This document shows, piece after piece, positions 37,178-46,000 of a DNA stretch of 64,000 nucleotides (its first letter is position 1; each line of letters opens with the position of its first letter). Origin of the DNA: Pedobacter cryophilus (lineage in GTDB: Bacteria > Bacteroidota > Bacteroidia > Sphingobacteriales > Sphingobacteriaceae); contig NZ_SWBP01000008.1 of NCBI RefSeq assembly GCF_005116455.1, positions 1 to 64,000 on the forward strand. Reading direction: 5' to 3'. A program made the position numbers and the translations under genes. The notes below the pieces were generated by a model. That model was not told the DNA's origin. It made no database searches and saw only the letters and a program-made list of their open reading frames with translations.

Positions 37178-37218
37178 GTTTGTTTATTTTAAAATTTAAA
37201 TTTTCTGTTTGAATAGAT

Positions 37219-37251
37219 CAAACATAGCTTCATTATTGTTTCTAAAGAAAC
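37219..37251 (-). promoter_or_regulatory. Promoter with 14-bp palindrome for the tandem lipoprotein array
   Basis: On the minus strand TATGTTTG (37226-37219) is a perfect -7 element. Eleven bases upstream is GTTTCTTTAGAAAC (37251-37238), with perfect 6-bp arms, where the -33 element would be expected. The palindrome could be an operator replacing or overlapping the -33 element. Confidence 0.5.
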
Positions 37252-37364
37252 TTTTCTAATAAAAAAAATAAACTATTGTTTCAATTAAATAATTTTTATC
37301 ACATAACTAAAAAATAATTCTATTTTTCTTATTGAATTAATATTTTAAGATTTATGAATACCTT

Positions 37365-37372
37365 TACTTTTG
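37365..37372 (+). promoter_or_regulatory. -7 promoter element for the TPR gene
   Basis: TACTTTTG matches TAnnTTTG and ends 20 bp before the ATG at 37393. No TTG is found at the normal distance. It diverges from the promoter of the lipoprotein array about 140 bp away. Confidence 0.4.
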
Positions 37373-37392
37373 AACATTAATTTATTTTGTAA

Positions 37393-38844
37393 ATGAAGTA
37401 TTATCTACTGCTTTTTTTTTGTCTTAATCTTGGAAGGTTATTCGCTTATCAAACAGACAACTCTTTGTTGGGACTTAAAAGTGATACAAACACAGTAAAT
37501 GAACTAAATAAACTAGGATATAACAATAGATTAACAGACCCAGAGCAAACCATAATTACTGCTAAAAAAGCAATAAAGATAGCTGCCGATATTAATTATA
37601 ATAATGGTTTAGCCGAATCGAATAGGGTTTTAGGAATTGGTTATTATTATTTAAATCAGAGAGATACAGCTTTAAATTATTATTTAACAGCTTTAAATCT
37701 TTTCAAAAAAAACGCCAACCAACTGGGCGAAGCAAAAGTATCTAACAACATTGGAAATCTTTGGTTAGATATTGATTATGACAAAGCTTTAAATTACTTT
37801 GAAAACACTTTAAAAATTGCTCAAAAATACAATATCAAAGAATTAATTGCAGGTTCATACTTAAATATAGGGAACACTTTTTCCAGAAAAAAAAATTACA
37901 ACTTTGCCCTATCCAATTATGAAAAAAGCAGTCAAATCTTTAATGAGATTAATAACCCAGTAGGCATCACTCAAAGTTTACAAAACAGAGGGGTAATTTA
38001 TTTTAGTTTGAATCAATTTAATGAAGCTGAGAAGCTTTTATTAGAAGCAAACAAAAAAGCTAAAGAATTTGAACTGAATGGAAGTGTGGCGTCCATTAAC
38101 TTAACATTAACTTCTATTTACATTGCAAGAGGGGCTTTTGATAAAGCCGAAGAATTTTTAAAAGAAGGTGTTGCATTTTCTAAATTGGTGAATGATGAAA
38201 AAAGATTGTATGATTATACTTTCACCTCTTACGAACTAGAATTTAAAAGAAAAAATTACCAAAAAGCAATTTCATACTTAAAAGAAGTACATGAGCAAGA
38301 CAGCGTTAATTTTAAAAGAAACATTGCTTCAAACATTAACCTTATTCAAGAAACTTTAAAGCAACAACAGCAACAAAAAGAAAATGAATTAACCATAGCA
38401 AATCAACGAAATGCAAATACACTTTTTATTGCAAGCGCTATTGTTGCAATATTATCTTTCTTTGTTATTTTCTTGTTAATCAGAATCAACAAGAAATCAA
38501 GCGAGAGTAATAAAGCACTTACCTCACTAAATCAAGAGGTTTCTTTTCAAAAAGACAATGTGGATAGAATTAATCAGAAACTAGAAGAAATTATTACCGA
38601 AAGAACTAAAGATTTGATTTATAAAAATCAAAAACTTTCAGAATACTCCTCTCATCTTTCTCATCAAATACGTGGTCCAGTTGCTACTTTAAAAGGATTA
38701 GTGATGTTGATTTTAGGAAATATGGTAGAAAGTAAAGATGTAATTCCTCAAATTAAAAAATGTGTAGACGAAATTGATGATCAAATTATGGACATTAACC
38801 AAGCCTTGCATGACCCTACCCGACTGCATTTACATTCTAAATAA
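37393..38844 (+). CDS. TPR membrane protein with H-box but no ATPase domain
   Basis: This 483-aa protein has a signal peptide (MKYYLLLFFCLNLGRLFAYQ) and periplasmic tetratricopeptide repeats (about 35-300, several with A-x-x-Y/N-Y-x-x-A patterns). One transmembrane helix (about 343-364) and a cytoplasmic coiled coil (about 370-415) follow, then SSHLSHQIRGPVATLKGL, which matches the histidine-kinase H-box with H424. It stops about 60 residues later, without any N, G1 or G2 ATPase boxes. Many Bacteroidota TPR kinases have this layout plus an ATPase domain. The next 38 bases hold a terminator, so no split gene is evident. It is divergent from the tandem lipoprotein genes and could sense or regulate them, which is only inference. 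Confidence 0.78.
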   Translation: MKYYLLLFFCLNLGRLFAYQTDNSLLGLKSDTNTVNELNKLGYNNRLTDPEQTIITAKKAIKIAADINYNNGLAESNRVLGIGYYYLNQRDTALNYYLTALNLFKKNANQLGEAKVSNNIGNLWLDIDYDKALNYFENTLKIAQKYNIKELIAGSYLNIGNTFSRKKNYNFALSNYEKSSQIFNEINNPVGITQSLQNRGVIYFSLNQFNEAEKLLLEANKKAKEFELNGSVASINLTLTSIYIARGAFDKAEEFLKEGVAFSKLVNDEKRLYDYTFTSYELEFKRKNYQKAISYLKEVHEQDSVNFKRNIASNINLIQETLKQQQQQKENELTIANQRNANTLFIASAIVAILSFFVIFLLIRINKKSSESNKALTSLNQEVSFQKDNVDRINQKLEEIITERTKDLIYKNQKLSEYSSHLSHQIRGPVATLKGLVMLILGNMVESKDVIPQIKKCVDEIDDQIMDINQALHDPTRLHLHSK

Positions 38845-38860
38845 AAACGTGGAAATCTTT

Positions 38861-38897
38861 AAATGAGGCAAAGCTAAAATCTCCGCCTCATTTTTTT
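38861..38897 (+). terminator. Terminator after the TPR gene
   Basis: AAATGAGGC (38861-38869) pairs with GCCTCATTT (38885-38893), and a T-run follows. The T-run also holds TATTTTTG (38897-38904), a possible -7 element for the helicase gene. Confidence 0.72.
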
Positions 38898-38926
38898 ATT
38901 TTTGCAACCTATAAAAAAAACAAGAT

Positions 38927-41230
38927 TTGGATTATTTACAAGGATTAAATCAATCACAAAAAGACGCAGTGGTACAAACTGAGGGTCCGGTGATGATTGT
39001 GGCAGGAGCAGGATCTGGTAAAACCAGAGTAATTACCTACAGGGTAGCACATTTAATTCAGAAAGGTGTTGATCCATTCAATATTTTGGTGCTTACGTTT
39101 ACCAATAAAGCGGCCAAAGAAATGCGAAACCGTATTACAACGGTGGTTGGCCCCGAAGCTAAAAACATTTGGATGGGTACTTTCCACTCTGTTTTTGCAA
39201 AGATCTTAAGAGTAGAAGCTCATAAAATTGGATACCCAAATAATTTTACCATTTACGATACCGATGATAGTAAAAGCCTCCTTAAATCTATCTTAAAAGA
39301 AATGAGTTTAGATGATAAGCTTTATCATCACAACTATGTTTACGGCCGAATTTCGATGGCTAAAAACAACTTGATTTCTGTAACAGAATATCAGCAAAAT
39401 GAACAAATCCAAGCTGATGATTTTGCAAGTGGCAGAGGTTTTATTGGAAAAATTTACGAAACCTATGCTAATCGTTGTTTTAAAGCAGGCGCTATGGATT
39501 TTGACGATCTTTTGTTTAAAACCAACGTTTTATTAAAAGAACATCCAGATGCGCTCAACAAATACCAACAAAAGTTTAAATATTTAATGGTAGATGAGTA
39601 CCAGGATACTAACTTCTCTCAGTACTTAATTGTAAAAAAATTAGCTGCCGTAAGAGAAAATTTATGTGTGGTTGGTGATGATGCGCAAAGTATTTATGCT
39701 TTTAGAGGGGCTAATATTCAAAACATCCTCAACTTTCAAAAAGATTATCCTGATGTTAAAGTTTACAAACTAGAGCAAAACTATCGTTCTACGCAAAACA
39801 TTGTAAATGTGGCCAACAGCATTATTGCAAACAATAAAAATCAGTTAGATAAAAACGTTTTCTCTGATAACGAGGAAGGGGATAAAATAAAAATAACCCG
39901 TTCTTTTTCTGATAATGAAGAAGGAAAAGTAGTAGCCGAATCTATTACCCAAGAAAGAGGAAATAATAACTTAAACTGGGTTGACTTTGCTATTTTATAT
40001 AGAACAAATGCGCAATCCAGATCAATGGAAGAAGCATTAAGAAAACTTAACGTTCCTTATAAGATTTACGGTGGTCAGTCTTTTTACCAAAGAAAAGAGA
40101 TTAAAGATTTAATAGCTTATTTCCGCTTAACTTTTAACCCCAGTGATGAAGAAGCCTTTAAAAGAGTGATCAATTATCCGGCTAGAGGTATAGGGAAAAC
40201 AACTATTGATAAAATGATTTTAGCGGCAGACCAAGCTAATAAAACCCTTTTTGATATTGCTTGTGAAGCCAATCAGCATTTAGATAATAGAGCCGCAACC
40301 GCTGTTGGGAATTTTTCTATAGCGATACAAAGTTTTGCTGTGGTTGCCAAAACCAGTTCTGCTTATGATGCGGCTTTAAATATTGCCCAACAATCTGGCT
40401 TATTAAAAGACCTATATGATGATAAATCTGTAGAAGGCTTAAGCCGATATGAAAATATGCAGGAATTGCTAAACGGCATTAAAGAGTTTTCTGAAAGGGA
40501 GGACATTGAAGACCGTGGCTTGGATGTTTTTATGCAAGACGTTGCTTTATTAACTAACGATGATAATGACAAAGGAGACAATAAAGACACCGTTTCTTTA
40601 ATGACCATTCATGCATCTAAAGGCTTAGAATTTCCTCAGGTTTATATTGTGGGATTAGAAGAGAATTTATTTCCGTCGCAAATGGCCTTAAACTCCAGAG
40701 CTGATTTAGAAGAAGAACGTAGATTATTTTATGTGGCCGTTACCCGGGCAGAAAAGAAACTTCATTTGAGCTATGCTACTTCTCGTTTCAGATTTGGAAC
40801 ATTGGTTAATTGCGAACCTTCTCGTTTTTTAGATGAGATAGAACCTAAATATTTAGAAATTGAATTTGTTAAAAAACAGCAAAACAATAGTCAATCTTTT
40901 GGGGATGAGCGCAGCCAATGGCAAAGTAAAACCAGTAAAACAGAAGCTCAACAAGGCGATTTTTTCTCTAAACCTAAAGTTGCAACAAGCAATCCTATCA
41001 AAACTACTTCACTTTTAGCAAAGGCTCACGTACCGTCAGCAGGTTTTGCACCTAGCGATACTTCAAAATTACAAGTTGGGCAAGATGTAGAGCATGAACG
41101 TTTTGGATTTGGAAAAGTAATTAGCTTAGAAGGAAATAAACCAGATATTAAAGCCACCATATTTTTTAAAGAAATTGGGCAGAAACAGTTATTACTAAAG
41201 TTTGCGAAGCTGAGGATTTTAGAGAATTAA
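38927..41230 (+). CDS. UvrD/PcrA-type DNA helicase
   Basis: This 767-aa superfamily 1A 3'-5' helicase acts in DNA repair and replication. Motifs: LNQSQKDAV (Q motif), VAGAGSGKTR (Walker A), TFTNKAAKEM, VDEYQDTN (motif II), GDDAQSIYAFRGA (III), LEQNYRS (IV), TIHASKGLEFPQVYI (V), FYVAVTRAEKKL (VI). The C-terminus has the PcrA/UvrD tudor-like module VGQDVEHERFGFGKVI. The start codon is TTG at 38927; the conserved beginning DYLQGLNQSQ is reached immediately and no ATG fits. Confidence 0.93.
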   Translation: MDYLQGLNQSQKDAVVQTEGPVMIVAGAGSGKTRVITYRVAHLIQKGVDPFNILVLTFTNKAAKEMRNRITTVVGPEAKNIWMGTFHSVFAKILRVEAHKIGYPNNFTIYDTDDSKSLLKSILKEMSLDDKLYHHNYVYGRISMAKNNLISVTEYQQNEQIQADDFASGRGFIGKIYETYANRCFKAGAMDFDDLLFKTNVLLKEHPDALNKYQQKFKYLMVDEYQDTNFSQYLIVKKLAAVRENLCVVGDDAQSIYAFRGANIQNILNFQKDYPDVKVYKLEQNYRSTQNIVNVANSIIANNKNQLDKNVFSDNEEGDKIKITRSFSDNEEGKVVAESITQERGNNNLNWVDFAILYRTNAQSRSMEEALRKLNVPYKIYGGQSFYQRKEIKDLIAYFRLTFNPSDEEAFKRVINYPARGIGKTTIDKMILAADQANKTLFDIACEANQHLDNRAATAVGNFSIAIQSFAVVAKTSSAYDAALNIAQQSGLLKDLYDDKSVEGLSRYENMQELLNGIKEFSEREDIEDRGLDVFMQDVALLTNDDNDKGDNKDTVSLMTIHASKGLEFPQVYIVGLEENLFPSQMALNSRADLEEERRLFYVAVTRAEKKLHLSYATSRFRFGTLVNCEPSRFLDEIEPKYLEIEFVKKQQNNSQSFGDERSQWQSKTSKTEAQQGDFFSKPKVATSNPIKTTSLLAKAHVPSAGFAPSDTSKLQVGQDVEHERFGFGKVISLEGNKPDIKATIFFKEIGQKQLLLKFAKLRILEN

Positions 41231-41301
41231 CTGAAATAAAATTCATAATTTGCTTTTGTAGCTATATATATTACCTTTATAAACAAGCAAAAAAAAGGTT
41301 A

Positions 41302-41390
41302 AATAAACCTGATTGAAATGTATACCGGCCTGTGGCTAATGCCTGTGCAGTATAAGTGTAAAGCAGGACTTGCTTTAAAAATTAGTACAA
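41302..41390 (+). repeat. Copy A of the dispersed structured intergenic repeat
   Basis: AAACCTGATTGAAATGTATA, CCGGCC, GCCTGTGCAGTATAAG and GCAGGACTTGC align with the copies at 311, 20341 and 51844. The 5' CCTG pairs with the 3' CAGG. It lies in the 278-bp gap between the helicase gene and the DUF4290 gene, where no gene was seen. Confidence 0.65.
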
Positions 41391-41438
41391 GCTAAAAATA
41401 AAATATAAGATATATCACCAAAACCAGCGGGGTTTGTT

Positions 41439-41446
41439 TATTTTTG
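41439..41446 (+). promoter_or_regulatory. -7 promoter element before the DUF4290 gene
   Basis: TATTTTTG matches TAnnTTTG, 62 bp before the ATG at 41509. No good TTG element is seen at the usual spacing. Confidence 0.35.
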
Positions 41447-41508
41447 TGACACATTCCGTTTTTAAAATCGGTTTATAGGCTTTCCAAAAAAGCTTTAAAA
41501 TTTCAAAA

Positions 41509-42261
41509 ATGATTAATATAATAGAACCAACTTTTGATTACAACACTTCCAGAGAAAAGCTCATTTTAGCCGAATATGGCCGAAATGTTCAAAATATGGT
41601 TGAATATATTGTGGCTTTACCTACTAAAGAAGAGCGTAATCGCTATGCTCAGGTAGTGATAGATATGATGGGCTTTTTAAACCCCCATTTAAGAGATGTG
41701 CCAGATTTTAAGCATAAATTATGGGACCATTTACAAATTATATCTAAGTTTCAAATAGATGTAGATTCTCCATACCCTTCTCCTACGCAAGAAGAAATCA
41801 ACTTTAGACCAAAAGTTTTAGATTATCCTCAAAAGAGAATTAGATTTAAACATTATGGCCGTACGGTAGAAATGATGATTAAGAGAGCTAAGGAGATTAT
41901 TGATCCAGAAAAAAAGCAATACATGGTGAATTCTATAGCCAATTTTATGAAAATGGCTTACGTAGTTTGGAACAAAGACCATGTTGCAGATGAGCAAATT
42001 TTGGCTGATTTACGCGAACTTTCTGCCGGAGAGCTTGATCTTTCTGAAGTAGTTTTAAATAAAGTTGAAATTAAACCTCCTGTTTCTGCTAGTGCCGGTA
42101 GATCTCAAAAAAGTAACCCACGCAGTGGCGGTGGAAGCGGCGGTGGAAGACAACAAAGCAATTCTAATAACAAAGGCGGTGGCGGAGGCGGTGGTGGCCG
42201 TCAAAGAAGTTACTCTAATAATGGAGGAAGCGGTGGCGGTGGCGGAAGAAGACCTAATTAA
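41509..42261 (+). CDS. DUF4290 protein with glycine-rich tail
   Basis: This 250-aa protein has an N-terminal DUF4290 domain (about 1-185; MVEYIVALPTKEERNRYAQ, then DYPQKRIRFKHYGRTVEMM) and a low-complexity tail of about 60 residues rich in Gly, Arg, Ser and Asn (SGGGSGGGRQQSNSNN, GGGGGRQRS). DUF4290 is restricted to Bacteroidota and has no settled function. RGG-like tails often bind RNA or promote condensation, so a nucleic-acid role is possible. murA follows 60 bp later and may share the transcript. Confidence 0.85.
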   Translation: MINIIEPTFDYNTSREKLILAEYGRNVQNMVEYIVALPTKEERNRYAQVVIDMMGFLNPHLRDVPDFKHKLWDHLQIISKFQIDVDSPYPSPTQEEINFRPKVLDYPQKRIRFKHYGRTVEMMIKRAKEIIDPEKKQYMVNSIANFMKMAYVVWNKDHVADEQILADLRELSAGELDLSEVVLNKVEIKPPVSASAGRSQKSNPRSGGGSGGGRQQSNSNNKGGGGGGGGRQRSYSNNGGSGGGGGRRPN

Positions 42262-42321
42262 TTTTCTGCCAATATTTGATTGCCCAATTAACCAATAAAC
42301 ACATCAAACTTACTCATAAAC

Positions 42322-43626
42322 ATGAATGCATTTGAGATTCGCGGAGGAAAACCTTTAAAAGGTGAAATAACCCCTCAGGGAGCAAAAAATGAAGCTTTAC
42401 AAATACTTTCGGCAGTTTTACTAACCGAAGAAAAAATAACGATCAGTAATATTCCAGATATTAAGGATGTAAATAAACTGATTGAATTATTAGGTGATTT
42501 AGGTGTTGAAGTTAACCGACTGTCTAAAGATACTTATGAATTTAAAGCTGCAAATATCAATTTAGAATTTTTCCAATCTCAAACTTTTAAGGCCAAAGGC
42601 GGAAGTTTAAGAGGTTCTATTATGATTGTAGGACCGCTTTTAGCTCGTTTTGGAAAAGCTGCCATCCCAAAACCAGGTGGCGATAAAATTGGAAGAAGAC
42701 GTTTAGATACCCACTTTTTGGGTTTCGAGAAATTAGGTGCTAAATTTAATTATAATGCCGAAACTGGTTTTTTTAATGTTGATGCGACACAGTTAAAAGG
42801 AACTTTTATTCTTTTAGATGAAGCTTCTGTAACCGGAACAGCAAATATTGTGATGGCTGCTGTTTTAGCAAAAGGAACGACCACCATTTATAACGCTGCT
42901 TGCGAACCTTATTTACAACAGCTTTGTAAAATGCTGAATAGAATGGGCGCTAAAATTTCTGGTATTGGCTCTAATTTATTAACTATAGAAGGTGTTGATA
43001 GCTTAGGCGGAACAGAACATCGCTTATTGCCAGATATGATTGAGATTGGTTCTTTTATTGGTTTAGCTGCCATGACAGAATCTGAAATCACGATTAAAGA
43101 TGTTTGCTACAACGAGCTAGGAATGATTCCTGATGTTTTTAAAAGATTGGGTATTAAATTAGAACTTCGTGGTGATGATATTTACATTCCGGCTCAAAAA
43201 AGCTATGAAATTGACACTTTTATTGATGGTTCAATTTTAACCGTTGCTGATGCGCCTTGGCCGGGCTTCACTCCCGATTTACTTTCTATTGTTTTGGTGG
43301 TAGCTACACAAGCCAAGGGATCTGTTTTAATTCACCAAAAAATGTTTGAAAGCCGGTTATTCTTTGTAGATAAACTGATTGACATGGGCGCTCAAATTAT
43401 ATTATGCGACCCACACAGAGCAACAATTATAGGTTTAGATAAAAAATATCAGTTAAAAGGAATAGAAATGACTTCACCTGATATTAGAGCAGGAGTTTCA
43501 CTATTAATTGCAGCGTTATCAGCATCAGGCAGAAGCATTATTCACAATATTGAACAAATAGAAAGAGGTTATCAAGATATAGACACCCGACTGAAGGCTT
43601 TAGGAGCCGATATCAGACGACTATAA
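42322..43626 (+). CDS. murA: UDP-N-acetylglucosamine 1-carboxyvinyltransferase
   Basis: This 434-aa enzyme carries out the first committed step of peptidoglycan synthesis, transferring enolpyruvate from PEP to UDP-GlcNAc. K22 and N23 (AKNEALQ) are the usual UDP-GlcNAc/PEP contacts. At the position of the active-site loop cysteine (E. coli C115, PGGCAIG) this protein has D121 (PKPGGDKIGRRRLDTH). Cys-to-Asp MurA enzymes in mycobacteria, chlamydiae and Borrelia are active but resist fosfomycin, so natural fosfomycin resistance is expected. Followed by a terminator. Confidence 0.93.
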   Translation: MNAFEIRGGKPLKGEITPQGAKNEALQILSAVLLTEEKITISNIPDIKDVNKLIELLGDLGVEVNRLSKDTYEFKAANINLEFFQSQTFKAKGGSLRGSIMIVGPLLARFGKAAIPKPGGDKIGRRRLDTHFLGFEKLGAKFNYNAETGFFNVDATQLKGTFILLDEASVTGTANIVMAAVLAKGTTTIYNAACEPYLQQLCKMLNRMGAKISGIGSNLLTIEGVDSLGGTEHRLLPDMIEIGSFIGLAAMTESEITIKDVCYNELGMIPDVFKRLGIKLELRGDDIYIPAQKSYEIDTFIDGSILTVADAPWPGFTPDLLSIVLVVATQAKGSVLIHQKMFESRLFFVDKLIDMGAQIILCDPHRATIIGLDKKYQLKGIEMTSPDIRAGVSLLIAALSASGRSIIHNIEQIERGYQDIDTRLKALGADIRRL

Positions 43627-43630
43627 AAAT

Positions 43631-43667
43631 AAAACTCTCCCCTATTTAGCCGGAGAGTTTTTTATTT
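43631..43667 (+). terminator. Intrinsic terminator after murA
   Basis: AAAACTCTCC (43631-43640) pairs with GGAGAGTTTT (43652-43661), followed by a T-run, 4 bp after the stop codon. Confidence 0.88.
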
Positions 43668-43801
43668 AAACCTAAACCACTCCCTATATTTATGAGTTTA
43701 CCACGTTTAATGTTTAAAAGGGTATTTACTTGATATAAATAAAACTTTAAGTTGTATTGAAACGTAGTTAAGCTGAAACTAATATTTAAAGATCAAACAT
43801 C

Positions 43802-44614
43802 ATGAAAATTCACCATCATATATTATTATCCTTTTTATTTATTGTGCTGTCTGTAGGTTGTTCTACAGGGGCAACCAAAGCCTCTAATGAAACATCAAAT
43901 GTGGTTTCTAAAGTTGATGTGAACCCTAAAATTGCCGAAGAAAGTAAACCGACAAGTGTAGACCATAGTGATTTCAATAAAATATTACAATCTTACGTAT
44001 CAGCTAATGGAAATGTAAATTATGCTGGTTTAGCTAAAGATAAGAGCAAATTAAAAGGATATATTGTATCGTTAACTAAAATAAACCCAAGTAGTTTATC
44101 AAAAAACGAAAAATTAGCTTATTGGATAAACGCTTATAACGCACTCACTTTAGATCAAATCATAACCAATTACCCAACCACTTCTATTTTAAAAATTGCT
44201 AATGGTAAAGTTTGGGATCAAACGCTTTCTTATAAATTTGATGGTAAAGCGGTAACACTAAATCAGATAGAAAAGAAAATTTTATTAGGCAATGAATTAT
44301 TTGATGCAAGAATACACTTTGCGGTAAATTGTGCGGCTGTTTCTTGTCCAACTTTAATTAACAAAGCTTATACTGCTGATAACGTTCAAGCTTTGCTTAC
44401 GCAAAATACTAAATCAGCATTAACAAACCCTGCCTTTAATAAAATATCGACAGCAAAAGCTTCTATTTCTATGCTTTTTAATTGGTATAAAGCAGATTTT
44501 GATAAAGCAGAAGGAAGTGTAATCAACTTCATTAATAAATATTCTTCAACCAAAGTAAATAGCAATACCAAAATTGATTATCTTGAGTACAACTGGAATT
44601 TAAACGGAAAGTAA
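43802..44614 (+). CDS. DUF547 lipoprotein
   Basis: This 270-aa protein has a lipoprotein signal (VLSVGCSTG) and a Thr/Ser-rich linker before a DUF547 domain, seen from LAYWINAYNALTLDQIITNY, HFAVNCAAVSCPTL and NWYKADFDKAEG. DUF547 proteins resemble the papain/NlpC-like cysteine-peptidase fold; the conserved Cys in NCAAVSCP could be functional. Role unknown. It is followed 43 bp later by a flavin-dependent oxidoreductase gene and may lead this five-gene series. Confidence 0.85.
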   Translation: MKIHHHILLSFLFIVLSVGCSTGATKASNETSNVVSKVDVNPKIAEESKPTSVDHSDFNKILQSYVSANGNVNYAGLAKDKSKLKGYIVSLTKINPSSLSKNEKLAYWINAYNALTLDQIITNYPTTSILKIANGKVWDQTLSYKFDGKAVTLNQIEKKILLGNELFDARIHFAVNCAAVSCPTLINKAYTADNVQALLTQNTKSALTNPAFNKISTAKASISMLFNWYKADFDKAEGSVINFINKYSSTKVNSNTKIDYLEYNWNLNGK

Positions 44615-44657
44615 TTGTAAGGCTCTCTTTTAAAAGCAGACTAACGGTAAAAATTAC

Positions 44658-45977
44658 ATGAGAATTGTTATTATAGGTAACGGTGTTGCTGGTATTACAA
44701 CCGCCAGATACATTAGAAAAATGAGTGATCACGAGATTTTAGTGATCTCTTCAGAATCTGATCATTTTTTTTCTAGAACCGCCCTTATGTACATTTATAT
44801 GGGCCATATGAAGTATGAGCACACCAAACCTTACGAAGATTGGTTTTGGGCAAAAAACAGAATAGACCTTAAAAATGCTTTTGTAGATAAAATCGACTTT
44901 CAAAACAAAACCTTATTTACTGCCAATCAAGAACAAATTTCTTACGATAAATTAGTAATTGCAACAGGATCTAAACCTAATAAATTTGGATGGCCGGGGC
45001 AAAATTTATTAGGCGTACAAGGCCTGTATAGCAAGCAAGATGTAGAGTTGATGGAAGAAAACACTAAGGGCATTAAAGAAGCTGTTATTGTTGGAGGTGG
45101 TTTAATTGGGATAGAAATGGCCGAAATGCTGAATAGTCGAAATATTAAGGTCAACTTTTTGATTAGAGAAAAGGAATATTGGAGTAATATTTTACCAAAG
45201 GAAGAAGCCATTTTAGTTGGGAAACATATTGCAGAACATCACATTAATTTAATTAACGAAACCGAATTGCAAGAAATTATTTCGGATGATAACGGAAGAG
45301 TAAAAAGCATTATCACTAAGGCTGGTAAAGAAATTCCTTGTCAGTTTGTAGGTTTAACTGCAGGTGTGAGCCCAAATATAGATTTTCTTAAAAACACTGA
45401 TTTAAACACTGATAAAGGTGTTTTAGTGACTGAATATTTAGAAACCAATATGCCTGATGTTTATGCTTTAGGAGATTGCGCTCAATTTGCAAATCCAAAA
45501 GAGAATCACCCAGCTGTAGAACAATTATGGTACACCGCTAAAATGCAGGGAAAAGCTTTGGCGCAAACCATTTGCGGTAAACAAACCATTTACAACAGAG
45601 GAATTTGGTTTAACTCTGCCAAATTTTTAGATATAGAATATCAAACTTATGGTATGATGTTAAAATCTCCTTTTGAAGATGAAGATTCTTTTTATTGGGA
45701 GCATCAAAACGGAAAAATTTGTGTGAGAGCTAATTTTTCAAAAGCCGAGGGAGCATTAAGAGGATTTAATTTCTTCGGCATCAGATTTAGGCAAACCATA
45801 GCTGATGAATGGATTAGAAATCAAAAACCAATCTCCTACTGCATTTCTAACTTAAATAAAGGTTTTTTTGATCCAGAGTTTAGTAAAAATCATCATCAAG
45901 ATATAGTAAAAAGCTTTAATATTCAGTTTAACAATCATCAGGCGAAAGCCCCTAAAAAGAAATTTTTAGTATGGTAA
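44658..45977 (+). CDS. FAD-dependent pyridine nucleotide-disulfide oxidoreductase-like protein
   Basis: This 439-aa protein has an N-terminal FAD-binding GNGVAGITTARYIRK, a central NAD(P)-binding VIVGGGLIGIEMAEML, and the second FAD contact VYALGDCAQF, as in the NADH oxidase/nitrite reductase-type family. No redox-active CxxxxC pair is evident. The end of the gene overlaps an upstream possible start of the iron-sulfur membrane protein gene, so the two probably work in the same electron transfer route, for example passing electrons from NADH to a membrane acceptor. The substrate is unknown. Confidence 0.85.
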   Translation: MRIVIIGNGVAGITTARYIRKMSDHEILVISSESDHFFSRTALMYIYMGHMKYEHTKPYEDWFWAKNRIDLKNAFVDKIDFQNKTLFTANQEQISYDKLVIATGSKPNKFGWPGQNLLGVQGLYSKQDVELMEENTKGIKEAVIVGGGLIGIEMAEMLNSRNIKVNFLIREKEYWSNILPKEEAILVGKHIAEHHINLINETELQEIISDDNGRVKSIITKAGKEIPCQFVGLTAGVSPNIDFLKNTDLNTDKGVLVTEYLETNMPDVYALGDCAQFANPKENHPAVEQLWYTAKMQGKALAQTICGKQTIYNRGIWFNSAKFLDIEYQTYGMMLKSPFEDEDSFYWEHQNGKICVRANFSKAEGALRGFNFFGIRFRQTIADEWIRNQKPISYCISNLNKGFFDPEFSKNHHQDIVKSFNIQFNNHQAKAPKKKFLVW

Positions 45978-46000
45978 CCGCAAAAAATATTCACCACACA

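Noticed and set aside
42065-42298. Alternative-frame protein over the DUF4290 glycine-rich tail
   Set aside because: GGN-rich DNA is free of stops in several frames; the DUF4290 frame continues a conserved domain and is the real one.
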